Origin: Lutibacter sp.
Lineage (GTDB): Bacteria > Bacteroidota > Bacteroidia > Flavobacteriales > Flavobacteriaceae
NCBI RefSeq assembly: GCF_013139515.1
Contig: NZ_WTAR01000034.1
Span: 1-43,071 of the forward strand
Direction: 5' to 3'
Length of the DNA: 43,071 nt
The notes under the pieces were generated by a model, which saw nothing but the letters and a program-made list of their open reading frames with translations, was not told where the DNA came from and searched no databases. Positions 15,944 through 25,010 of the stretch are shown in pieces (the stretch's first letter is position 1; each line of letters opens with the position of its first letter). The position numbers were made by a program, and so were the translations under genes.

Positions 15944-15974
15944 AAAAGCTGTAACAATTTATGTCACAGCTTTT
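15944..15974 (-). terminator. Terminator of the fad operon
   Basis: AAAAGCTGT (15944-15952) pairs with ACAGCTTTT (15966-15974); an inner ACA/TGT extends the stem past one mismatch around an ATTTA loop. On the minus strand it is followed by TTTTTT. It lies 28 bases after the fadE stop. Confidence 0.8.
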
Positions 15975-16002
15975 ATAGTATAATTTAATTGATTGAATTT
16001 GT

Positions 16003-17796
16003 TTAGAAACAATAGCTAGTTTCAGCAATTACTTTTTCAGCAATAATTTTACGTAATGCTATTGGATTTGGATTGTTTACATATTTTGTAAAACGTTTTA
16101 AGCCCATAAGCATCATTCTTTGCTCATCTCCTTCAGAGAAGTAGAGTACAGCTTCTTTTCCAAAATTATTTATTTTTTCAATAGCATTATATAAATTTAA
16201 CTTTGCCATTGCTACTTGAATTTCTCCTTCTTTTTCAGAACTTAAACTAACAACTTTTTCAGCTTTTAAAATTGCAGATTCAGCCATGTAAATTTCAATC
16301 ATAACTTCTGAAGCTGCTAAAATTAATTGTTGGTGATTGTCTAAATCAGCTCCATAAGATTGTACCGCTTTTCCTGCAATCATTAAGAAAGCTTTTTTCA
16401 ACTTTTCAATCATTGCTTTTTCTTCTGATAATAATTCAGAAAAATCTGGAGTATCAAATGATGGTATTCCCATTAAACTATTTCCAACTTCCATGGCAGG
16501 TGTAATTAAATCAATTTCACCTTTCATTGCTTTTTTAAGCAGCATTCCAACAGTTAAAAGTCTGTTTATTTCATTAGTTCCTTCATAAATTCTTGTGATA
16601 CGAGCATCTCTCCAAGCACTTTCCATTGGTGTATCTTTAGAGAATCCCATTCCTCCAAATATTTGAATACCTTCATCAGAAACATATTGTGATACTTCAG
16701 AACCAAATACTTTTATAATAGCACATTCAATTGCATATTCACTAAAAGCAGTTAACTCAGCTTCTTGATGAGATTTACCATCAACCAATAAAGTATCAAT
16801 CATATTTTGAATATCTTTTGCAGCTCTATAAGATCCAGCATCAAGTGCGAATGTTTTGGTGCTCATTTCAGCATATTTTTTCTGAATAGCTCCAAAATTT
16901 GAAATTGCTGTTTTAAATTGTTTACGCTCATTACCATATTTAACAGACTCGGTAATAATTCTTCTACTTGCATCTAAACAAGCTGCGCCCAATTTAATAC
17001 GACCAACATTTAATGAGTTTAAAGCTATTTTAAAACCTTCACCTCGGCCAGCTAACATATTTTCAACAGGCACCAAAGTATCATTAAAAAATACTTGACG
17101 AGTTGAAGATGATGAAATACCAAGTTTGTGTTCTTCTTCACCTAATGTTACGCCGTTTGGATTGTTTTTATCAAATTCTAAAATAAATGCAGTGATATTT
17201 TTATCATTTTCTATACGCCCAAAAACGATGAAGATTTCAGCAAAACCTGCATTTGAAATCCACATTTTTTGTCCGTTAATTTTATAATGTTTACCATCAG
17301 CAGTTAATTCAGCAGTTGTTTTTCCTGAATTTGCATCACTACCAGCGCCAGGTTCAGTTAAACAATAAGCTCCAAATTTTTCACCTGAAGTTAGATAAGG
17401 TAAATATTTTAATTTTTGTTCTTTAGTACCGTATAAGAAAATTGGCATAGTTCCAATACCTGTGTGTGCACCAAAAGCAGTTCCTAGTGAACCTGTTGCA
17501 GCTGAGATGTAGTCTGTAACTAACATTGTTGAAACAAATCCCATTCCTATTCCACCATATTCTTCAGGAATTGAAACACCTAAAAATCCCATTTCACCAG
17601 CTTTACGCATTACCTCTTCAGTTAAAGCATAATCTTTATTTTCAAAACGTTCTTTTAAAGGCCAAACTTCACGGTCAATAAATTCAATAACCGCATCTTT
17701 CATCATTTTTTGTTCTTCATTGAACTCTTCAGTGATAAATATATCTTCAGCTTTAATTTCTTTAATTAGGAATTCTCCTCCTTTTATTGTTGCCAT
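16003..17796 (-). CDS. fadE: Acyl-CoA dehydrogenase FadE-like (597 aa, extended C terminus)
   Basis: A 597-residue flavoenzyme. It has CLTEPGAGSDANSGKTTA and INGQKMWISNAGFAEIFIVFG for FAD and acyl-CoA binding, GERKQFKTAISNFGAIQKKYAEM, and GGMGFSKDTPMESAWRDARITR-type landmarks. The catalytic glutamate is the E in IYEGTNEINRL (about residue 403). Roughly 170 further residues follow the core, as in VLCAD-like and B. subtilis FadE-type dehydrogenases, suggesting long-chain acyl-CoA substrates. It performs the first oxidation of beta-oxidation. It is the last gene of the MarR-fadN-fadA-fadE operon, 29 bases after fadA, and a hairpin terminator follows. Confidence 0.92.
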   Translation of the reverse strand: MATIKGGEFLIKEIKAEDIFITEEFNEEQKMMKDAVIEFIDREVWPLKERFENKDYALTEEVMRKAGEMGFLGVSIPEEYGGIGMGFVSTMLVTDYISAATGSLGTAFGAHTGIGTMPIFLYGTKEQKLKYLPYLTSGEKFGAYCLTEPGAGSDANSGKTTAELTADGKHYKINGQKMWISNAGFAEIFIVFGRIENDKNITAFILEFDKNNPNGVTLGEEEHKLGISSSSTRQVFFNDTLVPVENMLAGRGEGFKIALNSLNVGRIKLGAACLDASRRIITESVKYGNERKQFKTAISNFGAIQKKYAEMSTKTFALDAGSYRAAKDIQNMIDTLLVDGKSHQEAELTAFSEYAIECAIIKVFGSEVSQYVSDEGIQIFGGMGFSKDTPMESAWRDARITRIYEGTNEINRLLTVGMLLKKAMKGEIDLITPAMEVGNSLMGIPSFDTPDFSELLSEEKAMIEKLKKAFLMIAGKAVQSYGADLDNHQQLILAASEVMIEIYMAESAILKAEKVVSLSSEKEGEIQVAMAKLNLYNAIEKINNFGKEAVLYFSEGDEQRMMLMGLKRFTKYVNNPNPIALRKIIAEKVIAETSYCF

Positions 17797-17825
17797 TTTA
17801 AGTACTATTTAGATTTTTAGATGAT

Positions 17826-19010
17826 TTATTTTAATAATTCGTAAACTCCAGCTGCACCTTGTCCGGTTCCAACACACATGGTAACAATACCATATTTGTT
17901 TTTTCTCCTGCGCATTTCGTTAAATAGTTGAACAGAAAGTTTTGCACCAGTACAACCTAGCGGATGACCTAATGCAATAGCTCCACCATTTACATTTACA
18001 ATGTCTTGGTTAATACCAAGTTCTCTCATTACTGCTAAAGATTGAGACGCAAATGCTTCATTTAACTCAATTAAATCAATATCATTTAATGTAAGATTTG
18101 CTTGTTTTAATGCTTTAGGAATTGCTTTTACAGGTCCAATTCCCATAATGCGAGGTTCAACACCAACGGCAGCAAAAGAAACCATACGAGCAATAGGCTC
18201 AATGTTTAGTTCTTTCACCATTTCTTCACTCATTACTAAAACAAATGCAGCTCCATCACTCATTTGAGAAGAATTACCAGCAGTAACGCTTCCACCATTT
18301 GCAAAAACTGGTCGTAACTTCGCTAAAGCTTCAATTGAAGTTCCTTTACGTGGACCTTCATCAGCAGAAACAATGTAATTTTTTGTTTGTTTTTTTCCAT
18401 TACCATCTAGAAAAATATTTTCAACAGTAATTGGTACAATGTCATCATCAAAAGTTCCGTTTGCTTGCGCTTCCAAAGCTTTCATATGTGATTTGAAAGA
18501 AAATTCATCTTGATCTTCACGAGAAACTTTAAATTGTTGTGCAACTGCTTCAGCAGTTAATCCCATTCCCCAATAATAATCTTCGTGGCCTTCTTTTGCC
18601 GATTTGTAGTTTGGAACTGGACGATAACCACCCATTGGAATATAACTCATACTTTCTACGCCACCTGCAATAATACAGTCGGCCATTCCAGATTGAATTT
18701 TAGCCACCGCAATACTTACAGTTTCTAATCCTGATGCGCAATATCTATTCACTGTCATTCCAGGAACATCTTCAACTTTTAATCCCATTAATGAAATTAA
18801 ACGCCCTATATTTAAACCTTGTTCGGCCTCAGGCATTGCATTACCAACAATTACATCATCAATTCTATGTTTATCTAATTGTGGAACATCTTTTAATAAA
18901 TGCTCAATTGTTTCAGCGGCTAATTCATCGGGTCTTTTAAATCGAAAAACACCTTTTGGAGCTTTACCAACTGCAGTTCTATATCCTTGTACTATATATG
19001 CTGTTTTCAT
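17826..19010 (-). CDS. fadA: Acetyl-CoA C-acyltransferase (3-ketoacyl-CoA thiolase)
   Basis: A 394-residue thiolase. The nucleophilic cysteine is C91 in VNRYCASGLETV; the C-terminal GGAIALGHPLGCTGA and MCVGTGQGAAGVYEL provide the His and second Cys of the active site. NEAFASQSLAVMRELG is also conserved. It cleaves 3-ketoacyl-CoA with CoA to release acetyl-CoA. Only 4 bases separate it from fadN, consistent with a FadN-FadA functional pair. Long-chain degradative rather than biosynthetic thiolase is inferred from this context. Confidence 0.94.
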   Translation of the reverse strand: MKTAYIVQGYRTAVGKAPKGVFRFKRPDELAAETIEHLLKDVPQLDKHRIDDVIVGNAMPEAEQGLNIGRLISLMGLKVEDVPGMTVNRYCASGLETVSIAVAKIQSGMADCIIAGGVESMSYIPMGGYRPVPNYKSAKEGHEDYYWGMGLTAEAVAQQFKVSREDQDEFSFKSHMKALEAQANGTFDDDIVPITVENIFLDGNGKKQTKNYIVSADEGPRKGTSIEALAKLRPVFANGGSVTAGNSSQMSDGAAFVLVMSEEMVKELNIEPIARMVSFAAVGVEPRIMGIGPVKAIPKALKQANLTLNDIDLIELNEAFASQSLAVMRELGINQDIVNVNGGAIALGHPLGCTGAKLSVQLFNEMRRRKNKYGIVTMCVGTGQGAAGVYELLK

Positions 19011-19014
19011 TTTT

Positions 19015-21414
19015 TTAGTTTCTTAAAGGTTTACCAGTTTTTAACATGTGCTCAATACGCTCTAATGTTTTGCGTTCAGTAAATAAACTCATTATTGCTT
19101 CACGCTCAATATCTAATAAGTATTGTTCAGATACGTATGTTGGTTCAGATAAATCTCCACCAGCCATTACATAACCCAATTTATTAGCTATTTTTTTATC
19201 GTGTTCAGATGCATAACGTCCTTTTTCTAAACTATCAGTTCCAACTAAAAACATTCCTAATGCTTGTTGTCCGTAAACCAACGCTTTTTTAGGAGCAGGT
19301 TGTGTATAACCATCTTCTAATAGTTGAATTGCATGACGTTTTGCTGTTGCAATTTGTCGGTCTTTATTAACTACAACTAAATCTTTATGTTCTTTCAAGA
19401 AGCCTAAATCAAAGGCTTCATGAGCTGAAGTTGCAACTTTAGCCATTGCTATATTTATAAAATAATCTCGTAATTTATTTAGTTTTACATCATCTTTTAA
19501 AACTCCTTCTGAAGCTCTTAAAGCCATTTCTTTTGAACCAGCACCTCCAGGAATTATTCCTACACCAAATTCAACCAAGCCAATGTAAGTTTCAGCAGCA
19601 GCAACTACTTTATCTGCATGCATACTCATTTCACAAGCGCCCCCAAATGTATATCCGTGTGGAGCAATAATGGTTGGACACGATGAATAACGCAAACGCA
19701 TTACCGTATCTTGAAAATATTTTACAGACATGTTTAACTCATCATATTCTTGCTCAACAGCCATCATAAATGCCATTGCTAAATTTGCTCCAACTGAAAA
19801 GTTTGGTGCTTGATTTCCTAATATAACCGCCTCGTATTCAGTTTCTGCTAAATCAATTCCTTTATTAATAGCTTGTAAAACTTCACCACCTAAAGTGTTC
19901 ATTTTAGATTGGAATTCTATATTTAAAACTCCTTTCCCTAAATGTTGAATTGAAGCGCCTGCATTTGACCAAATTGTTTTTGCTTCTCTAATATTGTTAA
20001 GAATGATAAAACTATCTTGTCCAGGAATTTTTTCTTGTTTTTTTGAAGGAATTGAATAGTAATATTTAGCTCCATCTTGCACAGAATAGAAATTTTTATG
20101 ACCATTTTCAAGCATTTCAGTTACCCAACTTGCTACAGAAATATTTTCGGCTTGGATTAACTCAATACCTTTTTCAATTCCAATGGAATCCCAAATTTCA
20201 AAAGGACCGTGTTCCCAACCAAAACCAGCTTTCATTGCGTCATCTAAACGATACAATTCATCTGAAATTTCAGGGATACGATTTTGAACATACCCAAACA
20301 TTGCAGCAAAGTTTTTTCTGTAAAATTCACCTGCTTTGTCTTTTCCTTTTATCAATACTCTAAATCTATCAATAACATTATCAATAGTTTTAGTCATTTC
20401 AAGCGTTGCAAATTTTGCTCTTTTCTTTGGACGATATTCTAGCGTATCTAAGTCTAACGATAGAATTTCTTTTTTACCGTTTTCAACAACTCTTTTATAA
20501 AAACCTTGTTTAGTTTTACTTCCCAGCCATTTGTTTTCCATCATGGTACTGATGAATTTAGGAAGTTTAAACAAGTCATGAGATTCATCTTCAGTACAAT
20601 TCTCATAAATCCCGTTTGAAACATGGACTAAGGTGTCTAAGCCAACAACATCAACAGTTCTAAAAGTTGCAGATTTTGGGCGACCAATAACAGGGCCGGT
20701 TAATTTATCAACTTCTTCAATAGTTAAACCTAGCTCTTTTACTTGGTGAAATAAACTCATTATTCCAAAAATACCAACTCTATTTCCAATAAATGCCGGT
20801 GTATCTTTAGCTAAAACGGAGGTTTTCCCTAAGAATTTTTCACCATACATCATTAAAAAGTCAGTAACTTCTTGTTTGCAACCTGGCCCTGGTACAACTT
20901 CAAATAATTTTAAATAACGTACTGGGTTAAAAAAGTGAGTAACAGCAAAATGTTGTTTAAAATCTTCACTTCTGCCTTCGCTCATAAATTTGATAGGAAT
21001 ACCAGAAGTATTTGATGAAACTAATGTGCCAGGTGTACGATATTTTTCAACTTTTTCAAAAACTAATTGTTTAATATCAAGTCGTTCAACAACAACTTCA
21101 ATAATCCAATCTACATCTTTAATTTTAGAAATATCATCTTCTAAATTTCCTGTAGTAATTCTACTTGCAAATTTTTGATTGTAAATAGGCGATGGTTTAG
21201 ATTTTAATGATGCTTTTAAACTACCATTAACTATCCTGTTTCGTACTACTTTACTTTCTAGTGTAAGTCCTTTTGCTTTTTCTACTGCGGTTAATTCACG
21301 AGGAATAATATCGAGTAACAAAACTTCTACACCAATGTTTGCAAAATGACAGGCAATACCTGATCCCATAATACCGGAACCAATTACTGCAACTTTTTTT
21401 ATTGGTCTTTTCAT
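19015..21414 (-). CDS. fadN: 3-hydroxyacyl-CoA dehydrogenase / enoyl-CoA hydratase (FadN type)
   Basis: A 799-residue bifunctional enzyme. The dehydrogenase comes first (VIGSGIMGSGIACHFANIG, about 9-27; SSNTSGIPI; THFFNPVRYLKLFEVVPGP; TGPVIGRPKSATFRTVDVVG). The crotonase-like hydratase comes last (GNQAPNFSVGANLAMAFM; HGYTFGGACEMSMHAD; EFGVGIIPGGAGSKEMALRA). This order is opposite to E. coli FadB and matches B. subtilis FadN, including the final HMLKTGKPLRN. It hydrates enoyl-CoA and oxidises 3-hydroxyacyl-CoA with NAD+ in the cytoplasm. It follows the MarR gene by 20 bases. Confidence 0.94.
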   Translation of the reverse strand: MKRPIKKVAVIGSGIMGSGIACHFANIGVEVLLLDIIPRELTAVEKAKGLTLESKVVRNRIVNGSLKASLKSKPSPIYNQKFASRITTGNLEDDISKIKDVDWIIEVVVERLDIKQLVFEKVEKYRTPGTLVSSNTSGIPIKFMSEGRSEDFKQHFAVTHFFNPVRYLKLFEVVPGPGCKQEVTDFLMMYGEKFLGKTSVLAKDTPAFIGNRVGIFGIMSLFHQVKELGLTIEEVDKLTGPVIGRPKSATFRTVDVVGLDTLVHVSNGIYENCTEDESHDLFKLPKFISTMMENKWLGSKTKQGFYKRVVENGKKEILSLDLDTLEYRPKKRAKFATLEMTKTIDNVIDRFRVLIKGKDKAGEFYRKNFAAMFGYVQNRIPEISDELYRLDDAMKAGFGWEHGPFEIWDSIGIEKGIELIQAENISVASWVTEMLENGHKNFYSVQDGAKYYYSIPSKKQEKIPGQDSFIILNNIREAKTIWSNAGASIQHLGKGVLNIEFQSKMNTLGGEVLQAINKGIDLAETEYEAVILGNQAPNFSVGANLAMAFMMAVEQEYDELNMSVKYFQDTVMRLRYSSCPTIIAPHGYTFGGACEMSMHADKVVAAAETYIGLVEFGVGIIPGGAGSKEMALRASEGVLKDDVKLNKLRDYFINIAMAKVATSAHEAFDLGFLKEHKDLVVVNKDRQIATAKRHAIQLLEDGYTQPAPKKALVYGQQALGMFLVGTDSLEKGRYASEHDKKIANKLGYVMAGGDLSEPTYVSEQYLLDIEREAIMSLFTERKTLERIEHMLKTGKPLRN

Positions 21415-21434
21415 TGTTTATTGGATTTATATTT

Positions 21435-21887
21435 TTATTTAGACGAATTAATACCAAAAACTTTTTTATCAATTATCAGCTTATTTATTGTTTCTGTAAC
21501 TTCAAAAAAGTTTTTTATTTTTTCTTTAGAGATATTTTTTTTCACGGTTTCATTAAATTGAATCACATGTTCACGTGATGTTGTTCTTTTTTCAATGCCT
21601 AATTTTGTGAGTTTTATTAGAACGCTTCTGCCATCTTCAGGATTTTTTTCTCTATAAATAAATCCTTTTTCATCCATGTTTTTAAGAATACGAGAAAGGC
21701 TAGTTGGTTCCATTCCCATTAACGGACCTAAAGCTGTTGAAGGCGTTCCTTGCTCAATATCAACGTTTAACAAAACAAAAGCACTTGCCATTGTGCTATC
21801 AAATTTCCCCGCTACTTCATTGTACATTTTTGCAACTGCTTGCCATGTAGCTCTTAACGCATGATCTATGGTTTGTTCTTTTTGCAT
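21435..21887 (-). CDS. MarR family regulator, first gene of the fad operon
   Basis: A 150-residue MarR protein started at the ATG at 21887; a TTG two codons upstream is less likely. The winged helix covers MGMEPTSLSRILKNMDEKGFIYR (recognition helix) and NPEDGRSVLIKLTKLG (wing). It lies 20 bases upstream of fadN on the same strand, so it is probably both autoregulator and repressor of the beta-oxidation genes, perhaps responding to acyl-CoA; the ligand is inference. An inverted repeat sits over its own -33 promoter position (21910-21921). Confidence 0.88.
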   Translation of the reverse strand: MQKEQTIDHALRATWQAVAKMYNEVAGKFDSTMASAFVLLNVDIEQGTPSTALGPLMGMEPTSLSRILKNMDEKGFIYREKNPEDGRSVLIKLTKLGIEKRTTSREHVIQFNETVKKNISKEKIKNFFEVTETINKLIIDKKVFGINSSK

Positions 21888-21890
21888 TTT

Positions 21891-21921
21891 CAAATATATA
21901 AAAAAATACTATGCACGCATA
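21891..21921 (-). promoter_or_regulatory. fad operon promoter with overlapping operator-like repeat
   Basis: On the minus strand TATG (21921-21918), 19 bases, then TATATTTG (21898-21891) gives a near-consensus flavobacterial promoter. The inverted repeat TATGC-AC-GCATA (21910-21921) covers the -33 element. The -7 box ends 3 bases before the ATG at 21887, so the transcript may have almost no leader. Confidence 0.5.
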
Positions 21922-22012
21922 ATAAATTAAAAAAATATTTGTGTAACGTTTTTACTTGTTTAATTAAAAAAAAAAGAATAAGTTTAAAATCACTTAACTT
22001 AAACTTAAATTT

Positions 22013-22702
22013 ATGGGAACTAGAGAACTTATTGGAAAAGTAATTTTGCAAGAAAATGTTGATACGGTTGATGGAAATAAAATTCCAAAAACTTTTGTTA
22101 TTAATGTTCCAGACCCATATAAATCATATTACAGTAGGTTTACAGATGTTGAAAAACCTATTTCGGTATTATTTGTTACTAAAAATCCAAATTCGTTTGA
22201 AAAAATATTGCGTGTTACACAAAAAATTAATGAGCAAAACAATTTAAAATTGTCTGGTGCGAAATGTGAAGTAACTATTAATTCAAGAAAATTAAATGCA
22301 ATTAGGGTAAAAGGGATTAATAGATTTACTGAAGTTGAGAAAGTACAACAATTGTATAAAGATTCAGGTTTTGAATTTGTTAAAAGCGAAAAATTTACAA
22401 ATACTGAAGCGGTTATAAGAGTAAATAGATTTTTTGAGATTAGTGAATTAGAAAAAGGGGTTTTTAAATCTGAAATTGAAGACGATGTTTTTTACGTTGA
22501 AACACCTAGATTTATTGAATGGAACGAATTTAAAAGAATTACAATTGAAGTAAAAAACAATATTACTGATAGTAATTATGATGTTGCAAAAGGTATATTT
22601 TACATAAATGGAAGTATAACTGAAATTATTCGTATTGTAAAACCAAAAGCTACTGTTGACTTTTTAAAAACAATTCAACAAAAATATATTGAAAGACTTT
22701 AG
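22013..22702 (+). CDS. Hypothetical protein, 229 aa
   Basis: I do not recognise this family. The ATG at 22013 is followed by a soluble, charged protein (MGTRELIGKVILQENVDTVD) with no signal peptide, no membrane segment and no nucleotide-binding loop. It has alternating predicted strands and helices and two loosely similar halves (about 1-115 and 116-229), the second beginning near EKFTNTEAVIRVNRFFE. Several short aromatic patches stand out, such as DPYKSYYSRF and VFYVETPRFIEW. It is divergent from the fad operon and 72 bases before a NatAB-type transporter, so a functional link to either is possible but unproven. Codon use looks like its neighbours. Confidence 0.7.
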   Translation: MGTRELIGKVILQENVDTVDGNKIPKTFVINVPDPYKSYYSRFTDVEKPISVLFVTKNPNSFEKILRVTQKINEQNNLKLSGAKCEVTINSRKLNAIRVKGINRFTEVEKVQQLYKDSGFEFVKSEKFTNTEAVIRVNRFFEISELEKGVFKSEIEDDVFYVETPRFIEWNEFKRITIEVKNNITDSNYDVAKGIFYINGSITEIIRIVKPKATVDFLKTIQQKYIERL

Positions 22703-22774
22703 TAATTTTAGTAAAAGTTTAAGTCAATTTTAATAAAATAAAATTATTTTCGTTCTTGAATTAAAAGCTATAGG

Positions 22775-23701
22775 ATGAAAAATATTTTAACCGTTGAGAA
22801 TGTTTGTAAAAATTATGGGAATTTTACAGCATTAAACAACGTTTCAATTGCTGTGCCTGAAGGAAGTATTTTTGGTTTGTTAGGTCCAAATGGCGCAGGA
22901 AAAACTTCATTAATAAGAATTATTAACCAAATTACTTTACCAGATAGCGGAACTATTTATTTAGGTGATGAAAAATTACAACCGCATCATATTCAGTCTA
23001 TTGGGTATTTACCCGAAGAACGTGGTTTGTATAAAAGTATGAAAGTTGGTGAACAGGTTTTATATTTAGCGCAACTTAAGGGAATGTCTAAAACTGAAGC
23101 TAAAAAAAAGCTACTGTATTGGTTTGAGAAATTTGAAATTACTGATTGGTGGAGCAAAAAAATTCAAGAACTTTCAAAAGGAATGGCTCAAAAAGTTCAA
23201 TTTATAGTTACAGTACTTCACAGTCCAAAATTATTAATTTTTGATGAACCTTTTAGTGGTTTTGATCCAATAAATGCAAATTTAATTAAAGATGAAATTC
23301 TAAAACTTCGTGATGAAGGCGCAAGTATTATTTTTTCTACACACAGAATGGAATCTGTTGAAGAATTATGTGAATATATTGCTTTGATTGATAAATCGAA
23401 TAAAATATTAGACGGTAAATTAAACGATATTAAGCAACAATTTAGAACCAATCAATTTGAAGTTGGATTGTTAAGTGATAATAAAGAAGTGTTATTTTCT
23501 GAAATTGAAACTAAATTTAAAGTTCAAAAATCAAAAGCATCAATTAATAATGATTTACGCCTTTTAATTGATTTAAAAAATGGAGAAACATCTACAGATT
23601 TGATTAATTATTTAAATAACAAATCGCAGATCACACATTTTACTGAGATTATTCCAAGTGCTAATGATATATTTTTAAAAGCCGTAGCAAACAATGGGTA
23701 A
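22775..23701 (+). CDS. ABC transporter ATP-binding protein (NatA-like)
   Basis: A 308-residue ABC ATPase. Walker A is GPNGAGKT (37-44), the Q-loop region is YLPEERGLYKSMKV, the signature is LSKGMAQKVQ (an atypical but family-consistent form), and Walker B is LLIFDEPFSGFDP. A C-terminal extension of about 90 residues follows, as in NatA/DUF4162-type ATPases. It should energise the permease encoded next; the two genes overlap by 8 bases. NatAB systems export Na+ or toxic compounds, but substrate cannot be read from sequence. Confidence 0.9.
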   Translation: MKNILTVENVCKNYGNFTALNNVSIAVPEGSIFGLLGPNGAGKTSLIRIINQITLPDSGTIYLGDEKLQPHHIQSIGYLPEERGLYKSMKVGEQVLYLAQLKGMSKTEAKKKLLYWFEKFEITDWWSKKIQELSKGMAQKVQFIVTVLHSPKLLIFDEPFSGFDPINANLIKDEILKLRDEGASIIFSTHRMESVEELCEYIALIDKSNKILDGKLNDIKQQFRTNQFEVGLLSDNKEVLFSEIETKFKVQKSKASINNDLRLLIDLKNGETSTDLINYLNNKSQITHFTEIIPSANDIFLKAVANNG

Positions 23702-25007
23702 ACTAAAACTAATTATAAAAAGAGAGTTTTTAGCAAAGGTTAAAAATAAATCGTTTATCATATTAACATTGTTAAGTCCTTTGTTAATGGCGGGTTTATT
23801 TTCGTTAATTATTTTTTTAAACGAAAAGAATAGTGAAGAGACAAGAACAATTGCTTTTGTTGATGAATCACATCAATTAGAAACTGTATTTACAGATTCT
23901 GAACATACAAAATATGTAAATTTAACAGCGTTAGGCTTAGAAATGGCTAAAGTTAAAACCAAAGAATTTTACTACGGTTTAATTTATATACCAAAAAATG
24001 ATAGTTTAATTAACCTTTCAAAAGGAGTTGCCTTTTATTCGGAAGATACACCTAGTTTATCATTGCTATCAGATATTGAAAGTAAATTAGAAAAGAAAAT
24101 AAGAAATCTAAAAATAGAACAACTTCATGTTGATGTTGAGAAGATAAAGGCCACTGAAACAAATGTAAATATAGCTTCAGAAAATTTCTCGGGAGAAAAA
24201 TCATCTAAAATTGGAAGTTTGTTGCGCATGGCTGTTGGTGGAGGATTTGGGTATTTAATTTTTATGTTCATTATAATTTACGGCACATCAGTAATGAGAA
24301 GTGTAATTGAAGAAAAAACAAGTAGAATTATTGAAGTCATTATTTCATCTGTAAAACCATTTCAATTAATGTTGGGTAAAATAATTGGAAATGCATTAGC
24401 TGGTATTTTACAATTTATTATTTGGATGATTTCAGCTGGATTTTTAATGCTTCTTGTAACTTCAATTTTTGGGATAGAAACTGCAAGTTCAGCTACAAGT
24501 GTTGGGCAAATGAATCCAGAAATAGTACAACAAGTACAACAAACTTCAGCTAGTGAATTACAATTAGTGCTTCAAGAAATAAAAAGTTTGCCAATTTTAA
24601 CGATGTTTTTTTCATTCATTATTTATTTTTTAGGAGGTTACCTAATTTACAGCTCAATTTATGCAGCAATTGGTGCTGCTGTTGATAGTGAAACAGACAC
24701 ACAGCAATTTATGATGCCGGTTTTAATGCCTTTGATTATTGCTATTTATGTTGGTTTTTCTGTAATTGAAAATCCACATGGCCCAATTGCCTTAGGGTTT
24801 TCATTATTTCCATTAACATCGCCAATAGTTATGTTAATGCGAATTCCATTTGGAGTGCCTTGGTGGCAAATTGTAACATCCATGTTATTGTTAATAATTA
24901 CCTTTATTGCAATTGTTTGGTTTGCTGCTAAAATTTATAGAGTAGGTATTTTAATGTATGGCAAAAAACCAAGTTATAAAGAGTTGTATAAATGGTTAAA
25001 ATATTAA
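23694..25007 (+). CDS. ABC transporter permease (NatB-like)
   Basis: A 437-residue ABC-2 type permease. One membrane segment lies near the N terminus (SFIILTLLSPLLMAGLFSLI), then an extracytoplasmic domain of about 130 residues, then five hydrophobic segments from about residue 180 onward. The motif MRSVIEEKTSRIIEVIISSV is the conserved coupling/gate region of NatB-like permeases. It overlaps the ATPase gene and forms one transporter with it. MscS and a response regulator follow 3 and 1 bases later. Confidence 0.88.
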   Translation: MGKLKLIIKREFLAKVKNKSFIILTLLSPLLMAGLFSLIIFLNEKNSEETRTIAFVDESHQLETVFTDSEHTKYVNLTALGLEMAKVKTKEFYYGLIYIPKNDSLINLSKGVAFYSEDTPSLSLLSDIESKLEKKIRNLKIEQLHVDVEKIKATETNVNIASENFSGEKSSKIGSLLRMAVGGGFGYLIFMFIIIYGTSVMRSVIEEKTSRIIEVIISSVKPFQLMLGKIIGNALAGILQFIIWMISAGFLMLLVTSIFGIETASSATSVGQMNPEIVQQVQQTSASELQLVLQEIKSLPILTMFFSFIIYFLGGYLIYSSIYAAIGAAVDSETDTQQFMMPVLMPLIIAIYVGFSVIENPHGPIALGFSLFPLTSPIVMLMRIPFGVPWWQIVTSMLLLIITFIAIVWFAAKIYRVGILMYGKKPSYKELYKWLKY

Positions 25008-25010
25008 GAT

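Noticed and set aside
21561-21578. ATCACATGTTCACGTGAT, resembling a parS site
   Set aside because: The core is one base short of the parS spacing, the symmetry is imperfect, and it encodes conserved residues of the MarR protein far from parAB.
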